A stretch of DNA of 64,000 nucleotides from Pseudoalteromonas phenolica. Its GTDB lineage: Bacteria > Pseudomonadota > Gammaproteobacteria > Enterobacterales > Alteromonadaceae. Numbering within the stretch: position 1 is the first letter of the stretch; each line of letters starts with the position of its first letter. The position numbers and the translations under genes were made by a program. The DNA is taken from assembly GCF_005876835.1 (NCBI RefSeq), contig NZ_PPSW01000005.1:1-64000 (forward strand), given 5' to 3'. The notes beneath the pieces were generated by a model. The model searched no databases. It saw only the letters and a program-made list of their open reading frames with translations, and was not told the origin of the DNA. Below are positions 8,569-17,877 of the stretch, piece by piece.

Positions 8569-9158
8569 TGCGCTACATATTGTTTTTGCTAGCTTTATTA
8601 TTGTTTGGATGTGATAAAGGTGTACCTGTTTCAGAGCATGCTATTCACTATAAACAAGCAAAAGAAATCCAAGATTTTAATTTGCAAGATCAGCATGGCA
8701 ATACAGTCACAAAGCAAGACTTACTTGGGCAGTGGACATTGATATTTTTGGGATACACAAGTTGCCCTGATATTTGTCCAATGACACTAGCAAAGCTTAC
8801 CGAGATACATACTGAATTAGCACAACAACATAATGTTAAAGTTTGGTTTGTTTCGGTCGATCCTAATAGAGATACTCAGCAACAGCGCAAGGCATATATA
8901 GACTATTTCAACTCAGACTTTAAGGCGGTATCGGCAGAGCATGCAAACCTATTTCCTTTTGTCAGAAATATCGGCTTGATATATGCAATCAATAACAGTA
9001 AGGAAAGAGAATATTATGTGGATCATAGTGCTTCAGTTGCACTGATTAACCCACAGGGAAATCTAAGTGGTATTTTTAAGGCTAAATTTGCAGCGAATGA
9101 AGTACCATTAATTGATGCAGCGCAAGTAATAAAAGATTTTAATGCTATCGTGTATTAG
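8568..9158 (+). CDS. SCO1/SenC family copper chaperone lipoprotein
   Basis: Sco proteins deliver copper to the CuA site of subunit II. The ATG at 8568 overlaps the ctaB stop (TGATG) and gives a lipoprotein signal with lipobox LFGC, so Cys15 would be lipidated and the protein anchored in a membrane facing the periplasm. The thioredoxin-fold copper site is complete: CPDIC (Cys66, Cys70) and His153 in YYVDHSAS. An in-frame ATG at 8556 would add four residues and is less likely. It is the last gene of the cox operon; no clear terminator was seen after it. Confidence 0.93.
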   Translation: MRYILFLLALLLFGCDKGVPVSEHAIHYKQAKEIQDFNLQDQHGNTVTKQDLLGQWTLIFLGYTSCPDICPMTLAKLTEIHTELAQQHNVKVWFVSVDPNRDTQQQRKAYIDYFNSDFKAVSAEHANLFPFVRNIGLIYAINNSKEREYYVDHSASVALINPQGNLSGIFKAKFAANEVPLIDAAQVIKDFNAIVY

Positions 9159-9313
9159 AGTGCTTGGATAAACTGGGTGGACTTTGTGATTTATTCATAA
9201 ATCGAGCTAACACCCTAATTATTTTTAGCTTTTAGTTAATAACTTTTATGGCATTTCTGCTAACTGGGTCTAAGCTAAAAATATAAAAATTACACAAGGA
9301 GAGCGCATCGCGC

Positions 9314-9580
9314 ATGTTAAAACTTCCTTCAGAACTCACAATAAGTCATGTTGAAGAGTTTCATCAACAGGTATTGCAAGTGCTTCATGCTGAGCACGAT
9401 GTCAGTATTGATGTGTCAGATGTGATACGTGTAGACACAGCATCAATACAAGTTTTATGTGCTTTGCAAAAGCATCTTCTTGAAATTAACAATGGAATTC
9501 GTTGGCATGGTGAAAGTCAGTCGCTTAATAAAGCGGTTGATGAGCTTGGTTTAACAGAATTACTCGCCCTATCGGCGTGA
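9314..9580 (+). CDS. STAS-domain protein of the chemosensory operon
   Basis: An 88-residue single STAS domain (anti-sigma-factor-antagonist type). The likely phosphorylatable region is in RVDTASIQVLCAL, where family members carry a conserved Ser/Thr after Asp. It is the first gene of the che operon, with cheY 14 bp downstream. STAS genes are known at the head of related F7-type clusters, but their role there is unsettled. An AAGGAG sequence lies 12 bases before the ATG, a rather long spacing. Confidence 0.85.
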   Translation: MLKLPSELTISHVEEFHQQVLQVLHAEHDVSIDVSDVIRVDTASIQVLCALQKHLLEINNGIRWHGESQSLNKAVDELGLTELLALSA

Positions 9581-9594
9581 ATTAAGAGGTCATT

Positions 9595-9957
9595 ATGAAA
9601 AAGATTTTGGCAGTGGATGATTCAGCATCTATGCGACAAATGGTTGGCTTTACTTTAAAGAAAGCGGGTTTTGAAGTAGTTGAAGCAAAGGATGGCAGTG
9701 AGGCTTTAGGTATTGCTAAGCAACAAAGCTTTGATGCCGTGATCTCCGATGTCAACATGCCTGTGATGGATGGGATTACACTTATTAAAGAGCTTAGAAC
9801 ATTACCTAGCTATAAGTTTACACCACTACTAATGCTTACGACCGAATCAGGTTTAGACAAAAAAACTGAAGGTAAAGCCGCAGGCGCAACAGGGTGGATT
9901 GTTAAACCTTTTAACCCAGATCAGTTACTAGCTGTTCTTAAAAAAGTTATTCGCTAA
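9595..9957 (+). CDS. cheY: CheY-like single-domain response regulator
   Basis: A 120-residue receiver domain with no output domain. It has the acidic pocket at Asp8-Asp9, phosphoacceptor Asp52 (ISDVNMPVMDG), switch Thr83 region (LTTES) and Lys104 (IVKPFNP). It is expected to be phosphorylated by the adjacent CheA. In F7-type systems the target of this CheY need not be the flagellar motor, so its output cannot be told from the sequence. Confidence 0.95.
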   Translation: MKKILAVDDSASMRQMVGFTLKKAGFEVVEAKDGSEALGIAKQQSFDAVISDVNMPVMDGITLIKELRTLPSYKFTPLLMLTTESGLDKKTEGKAAGATGWIVKPFNPDQLLAVLKKVIR

Positions 9958-9971
9958 GCTAGGATGTCATT

Positions 9972-12077
9972 ATGAGTATTGATTTAAGTCAGTTTTTCGA
10001 GGTCTTTTTTGAAGAGAGTCTCGAAGGTTTAGATGCAATGGAAGCGGAGCTCCTAAACTTAGAGCCCGGCAATGAAGACATGGAAACCATCAATACTATT
10101 TTTCGTGCTGCGCACTCTATAAAAGGAGGAAGTGGCACATTCGGTTTTACTTCTGTTTCTGATTTCACACATGTATTAGAAACATTATTAGATCAAATCA
10201 GAGATGGTCAACGTGCATTAACAGCGGAACATGTAAACCTTTTACTGAAGTCAGTTGATTGCCTTAGAGGCATGTTGGCAGCGTTACAGGCAGAGCAAGA
10301 GCCAGACTTAACAGAAGCCGATGAAATTAGAAAGCGCTTTGAAGTTATTTTGGGTCTTTCTGAAGATATTGATTCAACCAACTCAGATACTCCAGAAACA
10401 CAAAGCGAAAATACTTACCAAATTGACTTTAAGCCTCATCCTCATTTATTTAAAACGGGTAACGAACCCTTATATATGATTTCAGAACTTGCCGAGCTAG
10501 GTGAGTTAGAGACTCAAGCATTTTATGATGCCATACCCGATATAGATTCATTACATGCTGAAGAGTGCTTTTTAGCGTGGCGCTTTTTCTTAACGACATC
10601 TAAGCCTGAATCTGCGATTTCTGAAATATTTGAGTGGGTTGAAGACGATGCCGATATAGACATCGTTTTATGTGGTGGATTATTTGAATCTGACTTATCA
10701 AATGATGAAGACTCCACTCCCTCAGTTCCGGTGTCCACTGAATCTGAAAGTAGATTAGAAACCTCTGAGCCTGAAAGCAAAGCGGTCACGTCAAACGTGA
10801 CAAATGCACCTGTTGTGAAAAAAGCAGAGGCTAAGAAACCATCCGACTCTTCAGCAACCTCTATCCGTGTTGGCATAGATAAAGTTGATTCGTTAATTAA
10901 TATGGTGGGTGAGCTTGTGATAACACAAGCCATGTTGAGCCAAATTGGTGAGCAAGAAATTACCGAGTCAACGATTACAGCATTACAAGAAGGGTTAGCT
11001 CAACTTGCACATAATACAAGGGATTTGCAAGAAAATGTCATGCGGATCCGCATGCTGCCGATTAGTTTCGTGTTTAGTCGATTCCCAAGACTAGTAAGAG
11101 ACACATCTCAAAAACTTGGTAAGCAAGTTGAACTGAAATTATTAGGTGAACAAACTGAACTTGATAAAACCGTAATGGAAAAAATATCAGATCCCATGGT
11201 TCACCTTGTTAGAAACTCTTTAGATCATGGGTTAGAGACACCTGAGCAGCGTATTGCTGCAGGTAAAGATCCTGTTGGTACTGTCACGTTAAATGCGTTC
11301 CATCAAGGCGGTAACATTGTCATTGAGATAATGGATGATGGACAAGGTTTAAATACTGAAAAAATAAGAAGTAAAGCCATCGCTAATGGTCTTATTCAAG
11401 AAACTGATGAACTCTCGCCAGATGAAATAAACGAGCTAATTTTTATGCCAGGCTTTTCTACGGCTGATGAAGTAAGTGATATATCTGGCCGAGGCGTAGG
11501 CATGGATGTTGTCAGAAGAAATATTCAAGCGTTAAACGGCTCGGTTGAAGTAGCCTCGGCACCAGGAGTTGGATCAACCTTTACAATTCGCTTGCCGCTT
11601 ACGTTGGCTATTTTGGATGGGCAATTAGTTAAGGTTGCGCAACATACCTACATAATCCCGCTCATTTCAATTGTTGAATCATTACAAATAGATATTAGTA
11701 AAGTCAGCCGAGTTGGGAAAGACCTCGATGTGCTAAGGCTTAGAGATGAATATATTCCTATACTTCGATTATACGATATTTTCAATCATGACGGTGCCAT
11801 TGAGGAGTTAGATAAAACATTACTCGTGGTTGTTGAAAGTGATAACCATAAAGTTGGCTTATTGGTCGATGATTTACTTGCTCAACAGCAGGTGGTCATT
11901 AAGAGCCTTGAAGCGAATTACCAAAAAGTTGATGGTATCTCTGGGGCAACTATCTTAGGTGATGGCAGAGTATCCTTGATTATTGATATCAGTGGTTTAA
12001 TTAAATTAAGTGGTTTAAAAAGACCAGGTTCCCAAGACTTAATTGTCGAGCAAAACGCAGTAGGGGGGGCAGCATAA
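9972..12077 (+). CDS. cheA: Chemotaxis histidine kinase CheA
   Basis: The 701-residue kinase phosphorylates CheY and CheB in response to receptor state. The P1 domain holds the phosphorylated His48 in RAAHSIKGGSGTFGF. Residues about 140-295 form an acidic, poorly conserved region where a P2 domain would sit. Next come the dimerisation helices, the ATPase domain (HLVRNSLDHGLETPEQR N-box, MDDGQGLN, FSTADEVSDISGRGVGMDVV) and the CheW-like P5 domain at the C-terminus. cheW begins directly after its stop codon (TAAATG). Confidence 0.97.
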   Translation: MSIDLSQFFEVFFEESLEGLDAMEAELLNLEPGNEDMETINTIFRAAHSIKGGSGTFGFTSVSDFTHVLETLLDQIRDGQRALTAEHVNLLLKSVDCLRGMLAALQAEQEPDLTEADEIRKRFEVILGLSEDIDSTNSDTPETQSENTYQIDFKPHPHLFKTGNEPLYMISELAELGELETQAFYDAIPDIDSLHAEECFLAWRFFLTTSKPESAISEIFEWVEDDADIDIVLCGGLFESDLSNDEDSTPSVPVSTESESRLETSEPESKAVTSNVTNAPVVKKAEAKKPSDSSATSIRVGIDKVDSLINMVGELVITQAMLSQIGEQEITESTITALQEGLAQLAHNTRDLQENVMRIRMLPISFVFSRFPRLVRDTSQKLGKQVELKLLGEQTELDKTVMEKISDPMVHLVRNSLDHGLETPEQRIAAGKDPVGTVTLNAFHQGGNIVIEIMDDGQGLNTEKIRSKAIANGLIQETDELSPDEINELIFMPGFSTADEVSDISGRGVGMDVVRRNIQALNGSVEVASAPGVGSTFTIRLPLTLAILDGQLVKVAQHTYIIPLISIVESLQIDISKVSRVGKDLDVLRLRDEYIPILRLYDIFNHDGAIEELDKTLLVVVESDNHKVGLLVDDLLAQQQVVIKSLEANYQKVDGISGATILGDGRVSLIIDISGLIKLSGLKRPGSQDLIVEQNAVGGAA

Positions 12078-12563
12078 ATGTCAGAACAGGCAGAACAAAA
12101 TCAGCAATTGATCTTGGAAGGTCAGCACGACGAGAATCAATACCTGACATTTATGATGGCAGGTGAAGAGTACGGAATGAATATTCTGGCTGTACAAGAG
12201 ATCCGTGGATGGGAAGATGTCACTGCAATCCCTAATTCACCAAGCTTTGTGAAAGGTGCCATTAACCTTCGTGGCACAATTGTGCCGATTATAGATTTAA
12301 GACTACGATTTGGTATTGCAGATAATGAGTATGGTCCACTTACTGTTGTTATTGTTGTCGCAGTTGAAATAAATGGTCAGAACAAAGTGATGGGTATCGT
12401 GGTTGATGCTGTCTCAGATGTATATAGCATTTCTGAAGAGCAGGCTAAAGATGTGCCTGATTTTCAAGATTCAGATAACGCCGAGTTTGTTCATGGATTG
12501 GTTAATGTTGGGGAGAAAATGGTTGTTCTTCTTAATTTGGAAAGCGTTTTAAACTTAGAGTAA
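12078..12563 (+). CDS. cheW: Chemotaxis coupling protein CheW
   Basis: CheW links receptors to CheA in the chemosensory array. The 161-residue product has a single CheW domain with MNILAVQEIRGWEDVTAIPN, GAINLRGTIVPIIDLRLRFG and VDAVSDVY, close to the canonical family pattern. It abuts cheA with no gap and lies 24 bp ahead of the receptor gene, so the three are co-transcribed. Confidence 0.97.
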   Translation: MSEQAEQNQQLILEGQHDENQYLTFMMAGEEYGMNILAVQEIRGWEDVTAIPNSPSFVKGAINLRGTIVPIIDLRLRFGIADNEYGPLTVVIVVAVEINGQNKVMGIVVDAVSDVYSISEEQAKDVPDFQDSDNAEFVHGLVNVGEKMVVLLNLESVLNLE

Positions 12564-12587
12564 AAAATAAGCACGGGTAGGGTCAAA

Positions 12588-15305
12588 ATGAGTGGTAGAA
12601 ACGTTCAAAGTGAAATAACCAATAAGCTATTGATAGCAGCGGTAGTTATAGTGGCGTCAATCGCAATTGCACTACAAATTTTAGGTGTGCCATTGAGTGG
12701 TGAAAATGCGGTTGGGTTAGCCTTGCCTTTCGTCATCACTCTAGCGGTCATGTTTTATTTAAAGCAAAGTTTCAGCACTTATGCTGCACAATTAGAAACG
12801 GTTGATAGTGCAATAAACTTGTTAAAGTTTAAAGATGAAGAAGCCGCACAGCGATTACACTTAGATGCCTACCCTCAATTACGAACTGTGTTGGTTGCAG
12901 ACGATACAGAAGCAGAGATGGTGGATGATGGGCAACTTGTTGAAAGCATGATTAGTGCACTACAAGTATGTCAGGCAAATATTATGATTGCCGACGCTGA
13001 TTTAAACATAAGTTACTTGAATGATTCAGTAACGGACATGCTCTCTGCCAATGAACATAAATTGCAAAGAGATCTGCCGAACTTCAGTGTTGCTTCTCTA
13101 GTAGGCCAGAATATTGATGTATTCCATAAAAATCCAAGTCATCAAAGGGGCTTACTAGCCAACTTAAGAACGGTTTATAAAACACAAATTACCGTAGCAG
13201 GTTTAACATTTGATCTTATAGCCACCCCCGTGTTTGATGACCAACAACAGCGCATAGCAACGCTTGTTGAATGGAAAGACCTCACTGAACAAATTGCCTT
13301 CGAGAAAGAAAAACAAATTTCTGCAGCGCACAATGCCAGAATTACAAGTGCATTAGATGTTTGCCAAGCAAATGTCATGTTGGCTGACACAGATCTAAAT
13401 ATTGTTTTTGCTAATCACTCAGTACTTGAAATGCTGAGTAATAATCAAGCGCAGTTACGCACGGCACTGCCAAACTTTGATGCAAGTAATTTAATTGGTG
13501 AGAACATTGATGTTTTCCATGCAAACCCAGCGCACCAAAGACAGATGCTTAATGCCTTAACAGATACTTATAAAACAGATATTAATGTTGCTGGGTTTAC
13601 TTTTGGTTTAATCGCAACCCCTGTTTATGATGAACAAGGCGAGAAAGTAGGTACCGTAGTTGAGTGGGACGATAAGACCCAACGACTTGCAGCAGAAGAA
13701 GCTGCAACGAAGCTTGCGAATGAAAACGCTCGTGTTAAGAGTGCACTCGATAATGTCACCACAAATGCAATGATAGCAGATGCTGAATTTAACATTGTGT
13801 ATTTAAATGACGCTGTTGTAAGCATGATGCGCAATGCAGAAAGTGACCTGAAGAAAGACTTGCCTAACTTTGATTCATCCAAGTTATTGGGTGCTAATAT
13901 AGATATTTTCCATAAGAATCCAGCGCATCAAAGGGCGATGCTAGAAAGGTTAAGTTCTACTTATAAAACAGAAATCGTTGTCGGTGGAAGAACTTTTGCT
14001 TTGGTTGCGAACCCAGTTTTCAACGATGAAAATGAAAGAATTGGCACCATCGTAGAATGGAATGATAGAACAAGTGAAGTTGTAATAGAGAAAGAGGTTG
14101 CAGATCTTGTTAGTGCAGCTTCTGAAGGTAACTTGACTCAGAGAATTAATGAATCGGGTAAGGAAGGCTTCTACCTCAGATTATCACAAGGTTTAAATCA
14201 ACTGGTCAGCATTGTTGATGATGCAGTAACAGACACTGCACAAATGCTTGATGCGTTGGCGAATGGTGATTTAACACAAAGAATTACGCAGGAATATCAC
14301 GGCTCATTTGATAAGTTGAAACGCGATGCGAATGTGACAGCGGATAAATTAACTGAGGTCATTAATCGTATTAGTTCGTCCGCGACTCTTGTGGCCAGTG
14401 GGGCTGAAGAAATCTCGCAAGGTAATGCAGACCTAAGTCAGCGTACAGAAGAACAAGCATCTTCGCTTGAAGAAACAGCTTCAAGTATGGAGCAAATGAC
14501 AAGTACTGTTCGTCAGAATGCAGATAATGCAAAAGTTGCCAATGAACTTGCAGAAGAAACAAGCTCCAAGGCAATGCAAGGTGGCGAAGTTGTGAACCGT
14601 GCAGTACAGAGTATGTCTGGGATTAATGAATCTAGTAAAAAGATTGCTGATATCATTGGGGTTATTGATGAGATTGCTTTCCAAACCAATCTGCTTGCAT
14701 TAAATGCAGCTGTGGAAGCGGCTAGAGCTGGTGAACAAGGACGAGGTTTCGCAGTTGTGGCAGGTGAGGTTAGAAACTTGGCACAGCGTTCAGCAGGTGC
14801 TGCGAAAGAAATCAAAGACTTGATCCGCGATAGTGTAAGTAAAGTTGAAGACGGAACACTACTCGTGAATGAGTCAGGTGAAACGTTGAAAGACATTGTC
14901 GCGTCGGTGAAGCGTGTTACTGACATGATTTCAGATATTGCTGAAGCATCTGTTGAACAAAGTTCTGGAATTGAGCAAGTCAATAAAGCCGTGACACAAA
15001 TGGACGAAATGACGCAACAAAACGCAGCATTAGTTGAAGAGGCATCTGCTGCAGGTGAGTCTATGGCAGAGCAAGCTAATGATATGCGCCGTTTGCTTAA
15101 TTTCTTTACAATCGATGACTCGACTTCAACATCGATGATGCTTTCAGAGGCTAAGCCAAACAAAGCACCAGCGAGAATAGCTCCGACGCCTTCGGCTGTT
15201 CAAGAAACTAAGCCAGAGATCCAGTCACCAGTGAAGTCTCCTGTGAATCCTGTAGCGACTGCTAATCAATTCGCAGATAGCTCTGATGAATGGGAAGAGT
15301 TTTAA
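12588..15305 (+). CDS. Methyl-accepting chemotaxis protein with three tandem PAS domains (Aer2-like)
   Basis: A 905-residue chemoreceptor. Two membrane helices near the N-terminus (about 13-33 and 42-58) enclose almost no periplasmic loop, so sensing is probably cytoplasmic. Three PAS repeats follow at about 120-235, 250-366 and 381-497, with an exact period of 131 residues. Each carries FHxNPxHQR (His180, His311, His442) and VEWxDxT (Trp229, Trp360, Trp491). HAMP-like segments (about 500-600) lead to the signalling domain with the hairpin tip [20 protein letters not shown]. The last residues DEWEEF match the WxxF docking pentapeptide for CheR and CheB. Such PAS domains in Aer2 receptors bind heme and sense O2; heme binding here is inferred, not shown. 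Confidence 0.93.
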   Translation: MSGRNVQSEITNKLLIAAVVIVASIAIALQILGVPLSGENAVGLALPFVITLAVMFYLKQSFSTYAAQLETVDSAINLLKFKDEEAAQRLHLDAYPQLRTVLVADDTEAEMVDDGQLVESMISALQVCQANIMIADADLNISYLNDSVTDMLSANEHKLQRDLPNFSVASLVGQNIDVFHKNPSHQRGLLANLRTVYKTQITVAGLTFDLIATPVFDDQQQRIATLVEWKDLTEQIAFEKEKQISAAHNARITSALDVCQANVMLADTDLNIVFANHSVLEMLSNNQAQLRTALPNFDASNLIGENIDVFHANPAHQRQMLNALTDTYKTDINVAGFTFGLIATPVYDEQGEKVGTVVEWDDKTQRLAAEEAATKLANENARVKSALDNVTTNAMIADAEFNIVYLNDAVVSMMRNAESDLKKDLPNFDSSKLLGANIDIFHKNPAHQRAMLERLSSTYKTEIVVGGRTFALVANPVFNDENERIGTIVEWNDRTSEVVIEKEVADLVSAASEGNLTQRINESGKEGFYLRLSQGLNQLVSIVDDAVTDTAQMLDALANGDLTQRITQEYHGSFDKLKRDANVTADKLTEVINRISSSATLVASGAEEISQGNADLSQRTEEQASSLEETASSMEQMTSTVRQNADNAKVANELAEETSSKAMQGGEVVNRAVQSMSGINESSKKIADIIGVIDEIAFQTNLLALNAAVEAARAGEQGRGFAVVAGEVRNLAQRSAGAAKEIKDLIRDSVSKVEDGTLLVNESGETLKDIVASVKRVTDMISDIAEASVEQSSGIEQVNKAVTQMDEMTQQNAALVEEASAAGESMAEQANDMRRLLNFFTIDDSTSTSMMLSEAKPNKAPARIAPTPSAVQETKPEIQSPVKSPVNPVATANQFADSSDEWEEF

Positions 15306-15316
15306 TTAGGTATGAA

Positions 15317-15341
15317 GAAGGTGCTTATTGTGAGCACCTTC
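15317..15341 (+). terminator. Hairpin between receptor and cheR, possible partial terminator
   Basis: A perfect 9-bp stem GAAGGTGCT / AGCACCTTC (15317-15325 with 15333-15341) closes a 7-base loop. No T tract follows, so it is a weak terminator at best. It may instead act as a 3' stabilising hairpin or attenuator that sets cheR-cheD-cheB expression below that of the receptor. Confidence 0.5.
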
Positions 15342-15402
15342 AAATCTTAAATCACCTTTCTTGTTGAATCACTCGTTTCAGTGTTGCCTGTTTATAGGAT
15401 AA

Positions 15403-16218
15403 ATGATGAGAGAATTTGCACTATCTGATCAGGATTTTCAGACCATTGCACAAAAAGTATATAAAGCATGTGGTATTGTTCTTGGTCCTCATAAAAGGGA
15501 AATGGTTTATTCAAGACTGGCGAGGCGTATTAGGGCAAATCAGTTGGATTCATTTTCTTCATATTTAAGCTTCTTAGAAGAGAATGAAGAACAAGAGTTC
15601 AGTCAATTTATTAACGCTATCACGACAAACCTCACTTCATTCTTTCGAGAAAATCATCATTTTGAATATCTATCGAATACGGTTATTCCTAAGCTTCTAG
15701 AAGAAAATAAACTCTCAAAGAGAATACGTATTTGGTCGGCTGGCTGTTCTACAGGTGAAGAACCCTATAGTATCGCCATGACAATCGCAAACCGTTTCCC
15801 ATCTGACTGGGATGTGAAAATTCTCGCAACAGATTTAGATTCCAATGTGCTCGCAAAGGCGCAAAGTGGTGTTTATGATGCTGTCAATGTGACTGGGCTT
15901 GATGATGATGTTTTGAAAAAGTATTTTTTGAAAAGCTCTGATAATCAAGCATACAAGGTTAAGCCAAACCTGCAGTCATTAATCTTTTTTAAAAGGTTAA
16001 ATCTACTTGAAAAATGGCCAATGAAAGGGCCTTTTGATGTGATTTTCTGCCGCAATGTGCTGATTTATTTTGATAAGGAAACAAAAGATAAGTTGTTTAG
16101 AGGTTACCACCAAATGCTGGGTGAAGATGGGCACTTATTTATTGGTCACTCAGAAACCATGGGTAAAGAACACCATGAGTTTAAGAACTTAGGCCGCACC
16201 ATGTATCAAAAGGTATAG
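15403..16218 (+). CDS. cheR: Chemotaxis protein methyltransferase CheR
   Basis: CheR methylates receptor glutamates using S-adenosylmethionine. The 271-residue product has the N-terminal all-helical domain and the C-terminal Rossmann domain. Visible motifs are NLTSFFRENHHFEYL, the SAM site WSAGCSTGEEPYS, ATDLDSNVL and FCRNVLIYFD. A second ATG follows immediately at 15406 and has better spacing to AGGA at 15396. It should be tethered to the receptor's EWEEF tail, as CheR is in other pentapeptide systems. cheD begins one base after its stop. Confidence 0.96.
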   Translation: MMREFALSDQDFQTIAQKVYKACGIVLGPHKREMVYSRLARRIRANQLDSFSSYLSFLEENEEQEFSQFINAITTNLTSFFRENHHFEYLSNTVIPKLLEENKLSKRIRIWSAGCSTGEEPYSIAMTIANRFPSDWDVKILATDLDSNVLAKAQSGVYDAVNVTGLDDDVLKKYFLKSSDNQAYKVKPNLQSLIFFKRLNLLEKWPMKGPFDVIFCRNVLIYFDKETKDKLFRGYHQMLGEDGHLFIGHSETMGKEHHEFKNLGRTMYQKV

Positions 16219-16219
16219 T

Positions 16220-16837
16220 ATGGATAATCGATTTAAGCCGGTTATCAGCGGCTTTGAGCACGTCAAACGTTTTTGGGATTCAGGAAGAGGCTGTGTGATA
16301 GCCAAAGTGTTACCAGGAGAGTTCTATGTCTCAAAAAATGATGAGCTAATCTCAACTGTACTAGGATCATGTATTGCTGCTTGTGTATATGATGATAAAT
16401 TGGGCGTAGGTGGAATGAACCACTTTATGCTGCCAGCAGCAAAAGGGATTAAAGAAATTCATGCAGATGATTTAACTTGCCGTTACGGAAACTGGGCAAT
16501 GGAATACCTAATCAATGAAGTGCTCAAGAACGGTGCATCAAAAGCTAATCTGAAAGTTAAACTTTTTGGTGGTGGTAAAATAATTCGCTCTATGACAGAT
16601 ATTGGTGTTGGCAATATTCGTTTCGCACATGCTTACATACAAGAGGAAGGACTCGAGCTAGTTTCTCATGATGTCGGTGGTCCATGGCCACGCAAGGTGG
16701 TATTTCATCCACAAACAGGTCGTGCACAAGTTAAGAAATTAAGAGAAATGCATAACGACACGATTGAAAGACGAGAAGTGCGTTATTTACATGATATTGA
16801 ATCGCAAGATGCACAGACAGACATTGAGCTGTTTTAG
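16220..16837 (+). CDS. cheD: Chemoreceptor glutamine deamidase CheD
   Basis: CheD converts receptor glutamines to glutamates and can modulate receptor activity. The 205-residue product carries the catalytic cysteine in VLGSCIAACVYD and the histidine in GMNHFMLPAA. Another conserved segment is KLFGGGKI. The C-terminus has a longer charged tail than the minimal family. It sits between cheR and cheB, as in Che2-type clusters. Confidence 0.95.
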   Translation: MDNRFKPVISGFEHVKRFWDSGRGCVIAKVLPGEFYVSKNDELISTVLGSCIAACVYDDKLGVGGMNHFMLPAAKGIKEIHADDLTCRYGNWAMEYLINEVLKNGASKANLKVKLFGGGKIIRSMTDIGVGNIRFAHAYIQEEGLELVSHDVGGPWPRKVVFHPQTGRAQVKKLREMHNDTIERREVRYLHDIESQDAQTDIELF

Positions 16838-16845
16838 GAGTTGGC

Positions 16846-17877
16846 ATGATAAAAGTTTTAATTGTTGATGACTCGCCTTTAATCCGAGGGATACTGACAG
16901 AGGTGATCCAGCAGGCTACTGATCTTGAAGTGGTAGGGAGTGCTGAGGACCCTTACCAAGCTAGAGAGATGATAAAGTCGCTTAATCCAGATGTGATTAC
17001 GCTAGATATTGAAATGCCAAAAATGGACGGCATTAGCTTTTTAAGAAACTTGATGCGTCTTCGTCCAATGCCTGTTGTGATGATTTCTACATTAACACAA
17101 CAAGGCTCTCCTATTACCTTAGAGGCACTAGAGATTGGCGCCGTTGACTTTATTGCCAAACCCAAAGTCAATGTAGCTGAACAGCTGCAACACTATGCAG
17201 AAACAGTGCAAGAAAAGGTACGCACAGCTGCAACTGCCCGCTTGCGACCTTATCGTACGTCTGAGGCTGCAGCGCATAAGGCGCAACTACCATCAGGGCA
17301 AGCGTTCGAACGAAACTCAATTATTGCTATTGGTGCTTCAACAGGTGGCACTGAAGCAATTAAAGAGGTTTTGGTTCAGATGCCAAAAGATGCACCACCT
17401 ATCGTCATTACTCAGCATATCCCTCCTGTATTTAGTACGTCGTTTGCAATGAGGATGGATAAGACCTGTGCAATGCATGTAAAAGAAGCCGAAGATGGAG
17501 ATATTCTTGAGTTTGGCAAAGTTTATATTGCGCCAGGTGATAAACACTTAAAAGTGGTCAGTAAAGGGCTAAATAAAGTCTGTGTTTTAGACGATGGTGA
17601 GCTCGTAAACAGACATAAACCAGCGGTAGATGTGTTGTTTGATTCCTTGAAGCCATTTGCAAAATATGTATCAGCAGTGCTACTGACAGGCATGGGTAGC
17701 GATGGCGCAAGAGGGATGTTAGGTTTGTTAGAAGCAGGAGCTAAAACTGCTGCGCAAGATGAGCAAACCTGTGTTGTGTGGGGGATGCCAAAAGCCGCTG
17801 TAGATATGAACGCTGCACAAAAAGTGCTACCACTACAAAGTGTGGCAGCATATCTGCTCAAGTCTACTAGTCGTTAG
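16846..17877 (+). CDS. cheB: Chemotaxis methylesterase / response regulator CheB
   Basis: CheB removes methyl groups from the receptor once phosphorylated by CheA. The 343-residue product has an N-terminal receiver domain (VDDSPLIR, phosphoacceptor Asp in LDIEMPKMDG) and a C-terminal methylesterase domain. The catalytic triad is visible as Ser in IGASTGGTEAI, His in TQHIPP and Asp in LLTGMGSDGARGM. It is the last gene of the che operon. Its 3' end overlaps the convergent deacetylase gene by 11 bp, and no terminator separates them. Confidence 0.96.
   Translation: MIKVLIVDDSPLIRGILTEVIQQATDLEVVGSAEDPYQAREMIKSLNPDVITLDIEMPKMDGISFLRNLMRLRPMPVVMISTLTQQGSPITLEALEIGAVDFIAKPKVNVAEQLQHYAETVQEKVRTAATARLRPYRTSEAAAHKAQLPSGQAFERNSIIAIGASTGGTEAIKEVLVQMPKDAPPIVITQHIPPVFSTSFAMRMDKTCAMHVKEAEDGDILEFGKVYIAPGDKHLKVVSKGLNKVCVLDDGELVNRHKPAVDVLFDSLKPFAKYVSAVLLTGMGSDGARGMLGLLEAGAKTAAQDEQTCVVWGMPKAAVDMNAAQKVLPLQSVAAYLLKSTSR

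Noticed and set aside
10523..10933. Antisense open reading frame of 136 codons inside cheA
   Set aside because: Ser/Ala-rich translation typical of antisense shadows; the sense frame is a clear CheA.
12588..14090. Assembly duplication explaining the three PAS units
   Set aside because: The three units differ at many residues and in DNA sequence while keeping the period, so they are diverged domains and not a copy artefact.
14513..15163. Antisense open reading frame of 216 codons inside the triple-PAS receptor gene
   Set aside because: It mirrors the coiled-coil signalling domain; similar shadows occur in the other receptor genes, and it has no motif of its own.
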